DNA of 64,000 nt from Takifugu bimaculatus. Lineage: Eukaryota > Chordata > Actinopteri > Tetraodontiformes > Tetraodontidae. The position numbers and the translations under genes were made by a program. The stretch lies in assembly GCA_004026145.2 (NCBI GenBank), contig CP034990.1:9783066-9847065 (forward strand), in the 5' to 3' direction. Under the pieces are notes generated by a model. It was given only the letters and a program-made list of their open reading frames with translations, had not been told where the DNA came from and did no database searches. Positions 12,201-24,900 of the stretch are shown here, one piece after another (positions within the stretch are counted from its first letter, which is position 1; each line of letters begins with the position of its first letter).

Positions 12201-15200
12201 AGGCTGAAGCTAAGAGCCATGTCCTGCTTGTTTCCAGCTCATTGTTTGCACACGGTGACTGATGATAACCCTGAGCTGCTGCGCAGCTTGAATGCCACTG
12301 TTCTTGGAGTCCTGGAGAACGCACTGCTGTCCTCACAGCAAAGCATGGCGCACACTCTCCTGAGATCCCTGGCTGCAGGTTTGTCACTTGTAATGGGTGT
12401 AATTCATTAAATGAGTAAAGTGAGCAGGGGTGTTTCTTTTTTATTGTTCTTATGATGATAACTGTACCTGCTTTGTCACACAGGAACCCTATGGAACATG
12501 AAAGGCAGTCTCCCAGCTGCCCGTCAGGCCCAGACCCTCAACGCTGTGGTATCCACCTTGTCACAGTGCCTGGACCTAGACCCAGGTGAACTGATAATTG
12601 AACTGAAACAAGCAGAGGAGAGCCGTCGCACAAACAGAGCAGCTCCGGCAGGTCTGGAGGAGCAATGCCTGGGAGAACATCCAGAGGAGGAGATGGGTGA
12701 TGAGGAGGAAGCAAAACTCAAGAAGAATGAAAGAGTCATGATGGCTGATAACGACTTCTCAGATCTCCTGCCTGTAAGCTTGCAAATCAGTCCCCCCCCC
12801 AATACACACACACACAAACATATCCAAAGCAGTGTCAATAGACATGTTTGAATACTTTCAGAAACACCTCTACACTCTTCTAAATTTAAAATATCCCTAT
12901 AGTAAAAGGTTACCCAGAAATACTTTGTAATAAAAGAACAACTCCAATTTGTAGGAATTTCTGTGTTATAATTTATTTTACATTGCCATTACATATCGAC
13001 TGTGGAAACCAATGGAAGCATCATTCAACTTTTTTTGCAGCTTTTTCATAATTCACATGGAAAACAAGGAGGTAATTTAGACAGACATGACATTTTTTAT
13101 GCACTGGATAAAGGATAACACACCTTATACTTGAATTGCAAAACCAAACTTTCCTGAGTCAAAACCAAACACATTCTAATATGTGACTGAAGATGAAAAA
13201 TAAAACTCTCAGCTGTCTACCTTTTAAAGATGGACATTGTGCTGCACTTTTCTTTACTGTCGTGAAGTGATTTAGTTTAGATGTGACGTTTTGTGAATAA
13301 AGTCAGGGTTGATTCAGTGGAGCATGAGCCCGACCGACAGACCAGACAGATTGTGGGGTCAGAGGGACCAATATCAGGACACCCACCAAGGTTCAACTAG
13401 GGTTCAGTTTTTGGCTGCCACCATGTGACAGTCTCCGGAGCTGACCTTGGGTGAGCTGGAGCTGTCCCTCTCATCTGACTCACTGAGGTCCCCTTCCCAA
13501 GCTTGTCTCAAATCTAGCTTTTTCCTGTTGTAAAAGTTTGATTATATTTCTTTATATTTCTAAAAATCGGGACCTGTTCTTTGTTCCAGGCTTCTGATAA
13601 TTGAGTGATAATGATTAACATTTTTGAAAGGAAGCTTACTAATAGGGTTTCATGTTTTTGTCCAGGGGGACAAGGAGGAGCTGGGGGAAGCAACGGCCTT
13701 GCTGATGGCCCAGCAAACGTCCTTAGAGATCATCGTCAACATGTGCTGCTCTGATGGTGAGTGTTGTGGGCATAGATAGCAGCGCTGACCACAGGCACTT
13801 TGCATCAACATTATTTTCTGTGACATCAACATCAGTATTGGAAATGGTGATATAAGAAGCATGTTCTGAGTGCACAGAAATGCCTTTTTCACAGGTGCGT
13901 GTGTGTGTGTGTGTCTCTCTTTCAGTGGTTCTCTGTAATCAGTCAGCTTTATCTTCATATGTTTAGATCCATCTGATGATGAGTGGGAGGAGCAATCGAG
14001 CAGCGATGAGAGCGACATGGGTCCAGACGGGCTTTGTGATGGAGTGTCCAGTCTTATGTCTCCACTGTGTTTATCAGCTGAGATTCACGGGGCCTTAACT
14101 AGCCACAATATCCCTGAAAAGGCAAATAGCCCTTTATCCTTTATTATTATTGGTTCACTGAATGCACTTTTAATCTGTCAGATTATTCTTGACCTGCTGA
14201 TGCAACTGTAATACAAATCTGGTTAATCCCACTTCACCCTCTGCAGTGGTTTATAGTAATCATTGAATATTTTTGTTTTTTATTTAAGGTCCTCAAAAAG
14301 ACGGACTTCCCCAGGAAGGAGGCCATAGACGTGTGTCACCAGAGTCCCTCCTGGAAAAGTCTGATAAAAAAGTAACTTTCCCTACCCTCTCCCTTTTCCT
14401 TGATCATCCCTATATTTTGACCCCATGTTGTTTGATTTAGAATGCAGCGAGTGCAGTCTCGAGCGCTGACCTGCCTCCACAGCATCGTCTCCGCCATGGA
14501 TACCGACTCTCTGGGTGGAGCTGCAACCCTGCAGGCTGCAGCTCATCATCTGTCCACTCTGGTTTTTGGCACAGCAGGTCTATATTTTTTTTATGACACT
14601 TACTTATTAGCTGAGATCTTAAATAAAGTAAAGAGAAATGCAGTAAGATGTACGAAATAAGCTTGAATTAATTTGTTTTCAGAGATTCCCAAAGAAGAGT
14701 TTCTGGAAGCTGTCATCAGTGCCATGCGGTCCGTCTTACAGCAGCTTGCCTCCAAAAACATCCCACAGGTACAGAAACTGCCAAATATAGTTCATTTATA
14801 CGCCTGAGGCAGCAGATAGGTACCGGCAGGACGAGCGGAGTGCAGCTACGGCGGTTGCCGAGGCAAAGACCCGGGCATGGGAAGAGTTCGGTGAGGCCAT
14901 GGAGAACGACTTTCGGACGGCCTCGAAAAGGTTCTGGACCACCATCCGGCATCTGAGGAAGGGGAAGCAGTGCACTGTCAACAGCTGTGTATAGTGGTGA
15001 TGGTGTGCTGCTGACCTCAACTCGGGATGTTGTGGATCGGTGGAAGGAATACTTCGAGGACCTCCTCAATCCCACCAACGGGCCTTCCAATGAGGAAGCA
15101 GGGCCTCGGGACCTGGGGATAGGCTCTCATATCTCCGGGGCTGAAGTTGCCGAGGTAGTCAAAAAACTCCTCGGTGGCAAGGCCCCGGGGGTGGATGAGA

Positions 15201-17519
15201 TCCGCCCAGGAGTTCCTTAAGGCTCTGGATGTTGTAGGGCTGTCGTGGTTGACTCGACTCTGCAACATCGCGTGTACATCGGGGGCGGTGCCGCTGGATT
15301 GGCAGACCGGGGTGGTAGTCCCTCTTTTTAAGAAGGGGGACTGGAGAGCGTGTTCCAACTATAGGGGGATCACACTCCTCAGCCTCCCTGGTAAGGTCTA
15401 TTCAGGGGTACTAGAGAGGAGGGTCCGCCGGATAGTCGAACCTCGGATTCAGGAGGAGCAATGTGGTTTTCGTCCTGGGCGTGGAACAGTGGACCAGCTC
15501 TTCACTCTCAGCAGGGTCTTCGAGGGTGCATGGGAGTTTGCCCAACCAGTCCACATGTGTTTTGTGGACTTGGAGAAGGCATTCGACCGTGTCCCTCGGG
15601 GGGTCCTGTGGGGGGTTCTCCGAGAGTATGGGGTGTCAGGCCCGCTGATGCGGGCCATCCTGCTCCCTGTATGATCAGTGTCAGAGTTTGGTTCCGCATT
15701 GCTGGCAGTAAGTCGAACTCGTTTCCGGTGAGGGTTGGTCTCTGCCAGGGCTGCCCTTTGTCACCGATTCTGTTCATAATTTTTATGGACAGAATTTCTA
15801 GGTGCAGTCATGGTGTTGAGGGGGTCCAGTTTGGTGACCTCAGGATCGGATCTCTGCTTTTTGCGGATGATGTGGTCCTGTTGGCGTCATCGGCCCGTGA
15901 CCTCTAACTATCACTGGATCGGTTCGCCGCCGCATGTGAAGCGGCTGGGATGAAAATCAGCACCTCCAAATCCGAGGCCATGGTTCTCAACCGGAAAAAG
16001 GTGGAGTGCCTTCTCCGGGTCAAGGAGGAGATCCTGCCCCAAGTGGAGGAGTTCAAGTAACTCGGGGTCTTGTTCAAGAGTGAGGGAAGAATGCAGCAGG
16101 AGATTGACAGGCAGATCAGTGTGGCGTCCGCAGTAATGCGGACTCTGCACCGGTCCGTAGGTGGTGAAGATTTACCAGTCGATCTTCATTCCTCCCCTCG
16201 CCTATGGTCATGAGCTTTGGGTAATGACCGAAAGAACAAGATCACGGGTACAAGCGGACGAAATGAGCTTCCTCCGTAGGGTGGCTGGGCTCTCCCTTAG
16301 AGATAGGGTGAGAAGCTCTGCCATCTGGGAGGAGCTCGGAGTAGAGCCGCTGCTCCTCCGCGTTGAGAGGAGCCAGATGAGGTGGCTTGGGCACCTAGTT
16401 AGGATGCCCCCTGGGTGCCTCCCTGGTGAGGTGTTCAGGGCATGTCCCTCCGGTAGGAGACCCCCAGGAAGACCCAGGACCCGTTGGAGAGACTATGTCT
16501 CTCGACTGGTCTGGGAACGCCTGGGGGTCCCCCCGGATGAGCTGGAAGAAGTAGCTGGGGAGAGGGAAGTCTGGGCTTCTCTTCCTTAGGCTGCTGCCCC
16601 CGCGACCTGACCCCAGATAAGCGGTAGAGGATGGATGGATGTTAAAAATACATGTTAAGTTAATTAAATTATTTGTTTACATAAAGAATAAGTTAATAAA
16701 TTGTCACCCAGCAGTGCAGAAGTCTTGTTGGACTCCCATCGACTGCCTGCCAGGACTAAACACACTTGAAGACATTTTCTCCAGTACAGTTCAATATCTG
16801 TGTGGTTGTTTTTGTTAGTGTATGACCCCCCAGCAGCTGATGAGCCTGAGTGAAGCAGGCACATGCTGCGAGGTCATCAGCGTAAGGGTCAATGCCGTCG
16901 CCATTCTGGGAATCACTGGTAGCACACTAGCCAAAGAGAAGGGCACTGCTGCAACCCTTCAGGTAAAACTGCTCTCTGTCTTCTGCCTCTATACTTGTCC
17001 TCCTGCTCCGCCTCCTCTTAAGATAATCTGCTCCTACAGATGATTGGAAAGGCTTTACTTCAAGTGGCCACCAGCGATGCAGACCTGGTAGTAAATGGGG
17101 AAGCTCTTGATGCTCTATTTGACGTGTTTGCTGATGGAGATGAGGCGGAGACGGCTGCTAAAAACATACAGCTGTTACCTGCACTGAAAGCACTTCAGCC
17201 TGTCTTTAAGGCCAAGGTACCAGGAGTTATTACAGCAGATGTTCACTTTTGTTTTACATCACTTCTGAAACACTTCAACATTATTGACCTGCAATTGTTG
17301 ACATCCCTCAAAATATCTTCTATCATTAGTTTCATGGTTTTACACTGTTTTCTTCGTAGTTGTGGTACTTAGTGTTTATTATCAATCTTGTTTTTTTTAT
17401 CGTAGATTCGTAAGGAAGGAAGAGGAAAGTACAGCCCACAGCAGCTGTGTGTATTGGACAATATCAAGGTTAATCTGAGAAGATTCATTGGATATCTGGA
17501 GAAGGCCATGAAGAAATGA
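9210..17519 (+). CDS. heatr3: HEAT repeat-containing protein 3 (Syo1 homologue), complete, 15 coding exons, 671 aa
   Basis: Coding exons: 9210-9338, 9579-9751, 10895-10982, 11306-11403, 11974-12083, 12238-12378, 12484-12773, 13666-13756, 13967-14121, 14289-14371, 14441-14577, 14683-14768, 16819-16962, 17040-17216, 17406-17519. Phases agree at every junction, giving 671 aa (human about 680). It starts MGKSKTTKFKRPHF (basic, importin-like tail). Next come armadillo/HEAT repeats, including LAVRETAAGALRNLS, then an acidic loop (exon 7, about residues 295-320, EEEMGDEEEA), a second acidic patch DDEWEEQSSSDESD, and more HEAT repeats to the C-terminus. Known role of Syo1/HEATR3: co-import and chaperoning of uL18 (RPL5) and uL5 (RPL11) for the 5S RNP. 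Intron 9 uses a GC donor. Intron 12 holds an RTE-type LINE, which does not touch the exons. Confidence 0.96.
14801..16641 (+). mobile_element. RTE-clade LINE fragment (Rex3/Expander-like), 5'-truncated and inactive, in HEATR3 intron 12
   Basis: Translated pieces in three frames carry reverse transcriptase motifs: VVVPLFKKGDWRACSNYRGI, the AFDRVP box, GLCQGCPLSPILF and the catalytic FADD at 15860-15871. A C-terminal piece includes MRWLGHLVRMPPG. No endonuclease domain is present, so the copy is 5'-truncated near 14801. The 3' end is a GGATGGATG tail at 16628-16641, typical of fish RTE elements. Breaks: frame changes near 15205 and 15655, in-frame TAA at 15905 and 16058, and a small deletion near 16155. 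The element is in the same orientation as HEATR3. GC content is well above the surrounding intron. Confidence 0.9.
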
Positions 17520-17623
17520 GGATCATTTTTTAATGACTGTGTTTTGATTAGTTCCAGGAGCATCGGTTGATGTGGTTGTAATACAGTTTGAGTATTTATT
17601 TTATCTCGATTAGATTTTTCTGT

Positions 17624-17629
17624 ATTAAA
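17624..17629 (+). terminator. Candidate HEATR3 poly(A) signal ATTAAA
   Basis: ATTAAA 105 bases after the HEATR3 stop. A further canonical AATAAA lies at 18046-18051, so alternative 3' ends are possible. Confidence 0.4.
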
Positions 17630-18601
17630 TCAGTTATTTACAGGGTTACAGGGAGTGTTGAATGGGTTAAATCATATGTGTACTGCAAGATGCAGTAACA
17701 GACAGGATTTTATTTTTGCTCCCTTCATTTGTGTCATACAGAAAAATGTTATTGAAAGATAAAAAGATATTTTCCCTCTGAGCTTTGAGCGAAGATGAAG
17801 AAAGCAAAGCCTCACTCAATATAAGTGTAATGGACAGTGCTGCGGCTGGATTTTCTGTTATCGATATTCTCAATAACATAATTCTCTTGTGACAACATTT
17901 TCTCTTGCTGTGTGTTGATGTTGACACCATCTTCAGTATTGGTGTCAACTTCTCTAATGGGATTTCGTCTCAGAATTCCTTCTACTAAACTAGCATCAAG
18001 TGTCATTACAAAAAAATGAATATCTCACTGGGATTAATGTGGTTCAATAAAAAAATGGATGCTTCAACAATCATATGTGGGACAATTAACATGGTCTGTA
18101 ATCATGTTTTTCTCTGACCCAATCCGCATTGTGTATCGCATTTTAAATAACTGATAAAGCATGAGCTGTGTTTCATATGGTTTAATTTGAACAATAAAAC
18201 ATTTTTAAGAACGTTATAGTCATGTTTCTTTGTCAAAGTGTTCTCAAACACAGGTCTTAGGTATATGTGAAAGAAGGATGCAGTCAAAATATCCAACAAC
18301 CATGTTGACTTTATCTTGTATTGACAGAACCAGCCCTGCGTATTATAATTTAGCAGCTTTAGCATAGTTGTGTAAAATTGGCATTTAATTACTGGATACG
18401 TTGTGACTTGAATTCACCTAAGAACCTTTGGAAGCGCATGTAATCATCTTGGAATTATGCGGCCTAAATGGTTGGGTTTTGCACAATAAATCTGCTTTAT
18501 GTCGGTTCCGTTTCATCTTGGTAACATAAATCAGACCTCGTTACGTAACCCAACCTGCCTGCCACTTGCGTAACGCTACTCCACCTCTCGCCGCCCGTCC
18601 C

Positions 18602-18634
18602 GCGCATGCGCAGTGGCAGCCTACGCTCCGCCAT
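18602..18634. promoter_or_regulatory. TENT4B promoter: NRF1-type GCGCATGCGC and YY1-type CCGCCAT sites
   Basis: A perfect GCGCATGCGC palindrome (NRF1 motif) at 18602-18611 and CCGCCAT (YY1 motif) at 18628-18634 lie in a CpG-rich stretch about 340-370 bases upstream of the TENT4B start codon. No TATA box is seen. The block 18540-18970 is the likely promoter and 5' UTR. Factor binding is inferred from motif identity only. Confidence 0.5.
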
Positions 18635-18876
18635 TGAGGGAACCACGATCAGGAGGAAAGGGTCAGAGAGGCACTCCAATCCGCAACTGCCGCACGTCTC
18701 TCCAGTCTTTAAAGGCAACTTCGGCTCGAAACATTTTAACATTGAACGCGCATTTTTCTTCGATCTTCAGTGGATGACTGCGGTTGACATCCGCGTGTAT
18801 GGTGACTACTAAAGGACGTGTGTATACCTGATTTTTAAAGTAACTAGCAAAGGGGGAGCACGGCTAACAGCAGCAG

Positions 18877-18896
18877 GCTAGCTAACGTTAGCTAGC
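18877..18896. repeat. Perfect 20-bp palindrome in TENT4B 5' UTR/promoter
   Basis: GCTAGCTAACGTTAGCTAGC equals its own reverse complement. Further GCTAGC, CTAGC and GCTAAC copies flank it (18842-18910). It lies 77 bases before the start codon. Confidence 0.9.
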
Positions 18897-18972
18897 GAAC
18901 TGGCTAGCTGCACACGAGCTGAGCAGTGCTCGGTGGAGGGGTGGGGGGGCGGTTTGCCTTCAGCGTCGTTTG

Positions 18973-21900
18973 ATGGATCCGAGAATCGCCTGGTTTCAAC
19001 CAGAACAGCGTGGACCTGCGAACAACCTGTGGATGCAGATTTGGGAGACGACACAAGGGCTCGGGTATTTACATGTAAATAGCAGCTACACCACTGGACC
19101 TCATAGCGCAGCGAACCTGAAAGCGAGCGTCAACGAACCCTCAGGAGCCCTTCTCACCAGCACAAACGGGACACTTAACTCAGTCACCGGCGGCGGGGAA
19201 GACAAGATTCCGGGGATGACGACCGCACTGGGCAACAGTGGATTGCCAGAGCAGCGGGACTTTATACCACTGGAAACCAGTAGCAACCACAATAACCGAG
19301 CTCCTGGAAGGGACACCCTGGGGGGAGGGGGGCAACAACAGGGCAGCGGGGTCGCTCTGGTTTGGAGGGGGCTGACGGACGGACACCCCAACAAAAGGAA
19401 AAGAGACAACAAAGCGAGCACTTTCGGATTCAATTCCAGCCTCTTGAACAGTGGCAGCAACACAGGATGTTGTGGAGGTTACACGGGCACGCCATGGAAA
19501 GTCAGGAACTACTCGGAAGGAGTTGTAGGGTAAGAATCCCTTTAATGGGGCTAAGAATCCCTTTAATGGGTTGGATAATATGTCGGCCGTTGGAAAGAAA
19601 AACGCTCTTCGTGCGTAACGCAGAAGTTAATCAGCTGGTAGTTCACCACCTTTAAACAAACGCGAGCCTCTTGTAGCCAGACGCACCCCACCCACATTTC
19701 CATCGACATTGAATTCGCGTTTGTATGTTCCACCCAAATGCCACATAAGGGGTCAGATTTATTCCACCAGTCGTTCTCAATCACCGGGGCGTGATGGTGG
19801 ACGTGTCCAGGTACATCGGCCCAAAGCAGCGCCGCCATATGTTGGGTGACTTTGAAGTGAACTTTGTACAATCTAACAACTTGAAGCAAAACTTAAACGT
19901 AAATAGAGTCAATCTGCACATGTCGGCTTTGGAGCTGCTTTTTAGGAGGAAATAGTGGAGATGTGATGAGTTTCATTATCGTAGAAGCTGCTAACAATGC
20001 AGCACGCAGACATTTAGTCCAGACTTTATAATTACTGTTCTCCGTGGTGGTTAAGGAAACACACCTTCATAAGAAAACAATGTGGTTGTCGAAAAACTTT
20101 GGAAATGTGAAGTGTTTCAAGTTCATTGAACTCAGCTATTGCTTGGTGTCTCCCACCTTTGCAGAATTAAAACGAATACCTTGTAATTTTGGACATTTTC
20201 ATGGTAGACACAGGCTGTTCAGTCTGAAAGTTTTCCTCCCTTGGCTGTATTGAGCACAGTGGTTCTGTGGTCAGACATGTTATGGGTTTCAACCAAATCG
20301 GTTCATCTTCTGTCGGCTTTTACAACACCTCAGTTTGAGACCCAACAGAGCAAATGATCTGGTTAAATATCTCAACCTTGGCCAACTTTTGCTGATGTCA
20401 CCATTTTACAGCAATGGCCAGGTTAAACCATATGCTATCTTTATATTTCACATTTAGCAACGGTGCTACATTCATTTTGTGAAAGCACGTGAAACTACAG
20501 GTCCAACACATTCGACGTGTGTTTCAAATCCCTTTAAAACAATGTTGAGGTTAGAAAAGAACAAGTGGGTTTACAGATAAAGCTGGAAACAGGAGAAGGG
20601 TGGTAGTTTAATTACAAGAACGAAGAGCACATCAGAGCTTTGGCAGCAAATTTGTGAGAACTTAAGCTGATGTTTGGTGTCATGAGGTTAGGTTAACAAA
20701 CTGGATTAACTTCATAGCTTGGAAAAAATAGTCTGATAAGTGTGTTGAATAAACAACCAGGGTAAAATGTATATTTTACAGGCAGGAGCTTTTATTTCCA
20801 GTTGTTTAAAAAAATGCAAAGTTGCAGCTTATTTAGATAACATTTGCACTGATGCATAGATCATGTTGCTGGTTTTGGTGTCTACATTGCTGAGAGCACG
20901 TTGGTTAGCTGCAACTAGCACACGACAAGATTTACTCTGCAATTTGAACATTTCAAGCTTCAGTCCCCAGAGAAAAAGTTTTGAATATTTTTTTTTAATT
21001 TTTTAATTTTAGTCCCCACTGCACTCCAATGCAGTTAGACTGGTTTGCAAATAAGTTCTTCTGAAATTTCTGGTTGGTTGTTGTATTTATCCATGTTGTA
21101 CCATTAGTTTTCAAGTCTTTTATTTTTACTTTAAGTACGTCTGGAGTTTTGATGAATTCTGCTGGTGATTCATTAAATAGCAAATGTAAAATAAATGTGA
21201 GATTTATGTTCAAACAGCAGCACATATGATGTCTTGTGCTTCAGCAGAAGACTTCCAAGTCATAATAAGACCTGTATCTTTCTTCACTCACCATTGCTAT
21301 TTCAGATATTACAAGAAAAAAAACTAGGCGGGGTCTTGTTTTAAAAATGGTTCAAGAGCAGCAACCTACACCTTGCTGTGAGACTTGTGTAGACATGCAG
21401 AACAACAGTGCATGGACATCAGGGTTTACATGGTCTTCATTTAGTTATTAAGTTCTGTGTTGAAACCCAAACATTCTTTTGTGTAACGTGTGTTAAAAGA
21501 CCTGATCACACCTTTGAGGCCTATGAGTATGCACACGAGGGATGCAACATTACAGTTTGCCCTCAGTTCAATACCTTGGTCTGAAGGTCCCAGTTTCAGT
21601 GCATTTTTTTTAAGCATAAGGTGGAAAAAATTGCTACCTTTTTGTCCTAGGATTCGAGGCGATGTGAACAATTCAAATTCATCTTCCTTTTATATAGTAG
21701 TTGTGACATTCAAAATTGTCTCTAGGTGCATTGCAGAAACCCAGGGCCTGACCCCAACAATCAGCAATGACAAGGAAAAACTCCCTTGAGAGAGAGAAAT
21801 GTTGAGAAGGACCAGACTCATATGGGGGGCACTTTTGCTAATTGCCAGCTGGCTAAAAAAGGAGGAGAAGGGGGGAGGACATGGAGGAGCAAATAAACAT

Positions 21901-24900
21901 ACATGATACATGCAAACACATTAATTAATGTGTTAATTAACACAGAGGAAACAAACCTGAGCTGGGTGGGTCACTGGGGCCTGTTGGTAGGTCAGTGTGT
22001 TATTGGGTTGGTGATACTTGTCGATGGATACAGAGAGAGGCACGAATAATTTATGCACCTGGACTTTCTGTATACAAAGCAGCTTGTAGTAATCTAATCA
22101 TAGATGGAGTCGAGCCATGTTCCCTGTTTTGGGTGGCGGTTTGCACTCTTACCATTTATGTCACACCACAACAATCCGTAATGAAGTTAGCCAACGACGT
22201 AGCAGCCACAGGTAAATCAACTGTAGCGATGGACGGGTTCAGGTGTCAGTTCACTCATCCGTGAAACAGAATACGCTGTTCTTTGCCATCATTTTATGGG
22301 TTCTTGTTGGAACTACAGCAGAACATTTTGGTTAAGCCGTGAGATGGGTGCTTTTGCTTCCAGAGAAATGAAGTGCATGCACAATCATGAGCGCCAAGAC
22401 CAGTTTGCCGTCCACATGCTCTTGTAGGTCTATTCACAACTGAGCTCTCAGGGGTGGTAGTCCGGCTACATTTATGCTGCTGTGGGGATTCTGGTGCCCA
22501 CTTGGATTTTATGGAATATTCTACGCACTTGATGACCAAAAACAAGTCACCAGGTGTCGATGTATGTTTCGAATGGATTCCAACAAATTTAGAATGAGAA
22601 TTTAGACATATTTGACCGAAATGTAAATGTAAAGTTGGGGAAGTGATAACAGGAAATTATGTAGTTTGGCGAACCAGTCACAGCCCTCCTGGTCTGCGTA
22701 GTTTGTGGTTGGTCCTCAGTTAATGTAATCACTACACAAACCCACAGTAAGCAACGCAAACCCACAACATGAACTGGGCCTAGCTGTGTTGTGATGCTTT
22801 AGTCATGCTGTCTAAATTGGAATCTTATGGACGTGTGATAAACATCCCATTCGACTTTTATCAATGGAAGAAGAATTGTAATATGTGTTTGACAAATGAG
22901 CTGCTTTTCTTTTAACCCACAAAGATCTTTTCAATGATAATGGGATTCTATAGGACTGACTATGGTAACTAAGCCTCACAAAGGCAGATGCCATTAATGG
23001 TTACCTTTAATGTTTACTCTTAACATTTCAAAGTCTGTGGATTATCTTGTTTAATGATTTCTGGAAACAGGCACTATCAGGTTTTTCAGAGTCCCAAGCA
23101 TCTTCCCTGTCATAAAGATGGATCAGGGACTGTTGTTTGTTACTGTTAAATAATTTTGCCTGACCCTTGTTCACCCATATGCTGCATCGCCGTGAATGGG
23201 TTCGAAGAATGTAATATTTATTGCATTTTTCAAATTGCAGTCAAGTGATCACATACCTGAATGACCTCTATTTACAGGATTCTCTGATCAGTGCTGTTTT
23301 TTAGCTCTGTACTAGCTTTCTGGCATTTTTTAATAATTTAAAACCATGCTAACCACGCCATTTCACACTAGAACTCCAGATGTTCTGAGGGTGGACTGTT
23401 CTGACAATTAAACATCGAAAAATGCACAATGTCAATAAGTTGTGAGCCATGTCATTCAGGCTGCTGCAACCACACAAAGGGTGGTTTTAATGACGGCGTT
23501 GCTTCGTGTGTATGTCGTACATTAAAGTGATGATGGTGAGAAACATCTCAGGAGATATCCTGGCATGAAATGCAGCATTAATGCTGATAACCTGAGACTT
23601 GCTGGGTTGATTCTATTTCGCCAGACCATATGTCCACAGAATAAAAGGAATAGTTTTATTGAAATATTGATTTTTGTCTTTGTGTCATTCAGGAAAATGG
23701 ATGTAAATTGATGTTTTTATCCCAGCCCTAAATCAGTGGTATGAAATAAGATCAACTAATATGTTTTGCACTTTATCATCGCCTTCCCTTTTGGTGCGAA
23801 TAACAACAATGTACCCAGTCAAGAACTGCAGATTTGGAGGAACACATTGCACAGTGTGCATTTTCGTGGTCACACATGCATTTGGTTGAAAACACTTTTG
23901 ATTGTGGTGAGGCCTGCTCTTAATTTGCATTGGGGTTGTTTTTTCACACAGCTAACAACTGTCTAAGGAAATATGTGCTTCACATGTTGTGGATTAGCAA
24001 CTCCTCTTATGATATTATTGCCAGTTTGTGAATCACAACAAATATAGATAACTGCCTGTGTATTTGGAACTGTGGTCCGTCCTGCCTACTGTCTGTGACA
24101 TTAGTCATGCTGCCCTGTCCTCTCTCTCTATCTCTGGGTTCCTCTTGATCAGAGCACGTAGGCAACCGGAGAGGGAAGCCTTCCTGTTGTGTATTTAGAC
24201 TGTAAGTGAAACAGGCCCTGACTCAACAGCACGTGTGGGCAGCTCTCCACAACTCTGACTTCAAATTTGCAGCAAGGAATGTGTTTTTCCCACCCACCCA
24301 TTCCTCTGTAAATCCTTCCCATGCTACAGGCCTGCAGTCAGACGGGGTTTCGGCACACTTTTTTCATGTTTAGTCTGTGACCTTATTTCCACGTGTCATT
24401 TCCCGTGCTTTATGCGTGTGCCTTCGTTACTGCCGTAGTACTGTCAAACAAGTGTACCCTGTTGAAAGCCATAATATTAAACTGCATAAATACACAATAA
24501 AGCTTATTCCTGGATATTAGTTCAAGAATTTCAGTAACAACTGGAATCTGAAATTATTCACATTTTTTTAAGCACTCAAATATTTTGGTATTTCCTTGTA
24601 TCCACTGTAATGACCTACACAGAATGATTATAGAACTACCGTATTTTCATGACCATAAGGCGCACTGTAATAAAAGGCACAGTCTCAGTTATGGGTGCTA
24701 TATCTGTGTATAAAACATACATAAGGTGCACCATATTATTAGGCGCATGCTAAAACATACAGTAAAAAATGACAATGGAAGTAAAACCGTGAGTTTCGAC
24801 ACATTTATTGAACAAAATATTTATTCTTCCACCACAAAACCATCAAAGTTTTCATCTTCTGTATCTGAATTAAACAGCTGCACTATTTCAATGTCCAACA

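Noticed and set aside
12524..12838. Minus-strand 104-codon frame
   Set aside because: It is the shadow of HEATR3 exon 7, whose plus-strand frame matches the family and splices in phase.
18970..18975. TTG at 18970 as the start of TENT4B
   Set aside because: ATG at 18973 directly follows and gives the conserved MDPRIAWFQPEQ start; a non-ATG start is not needed.
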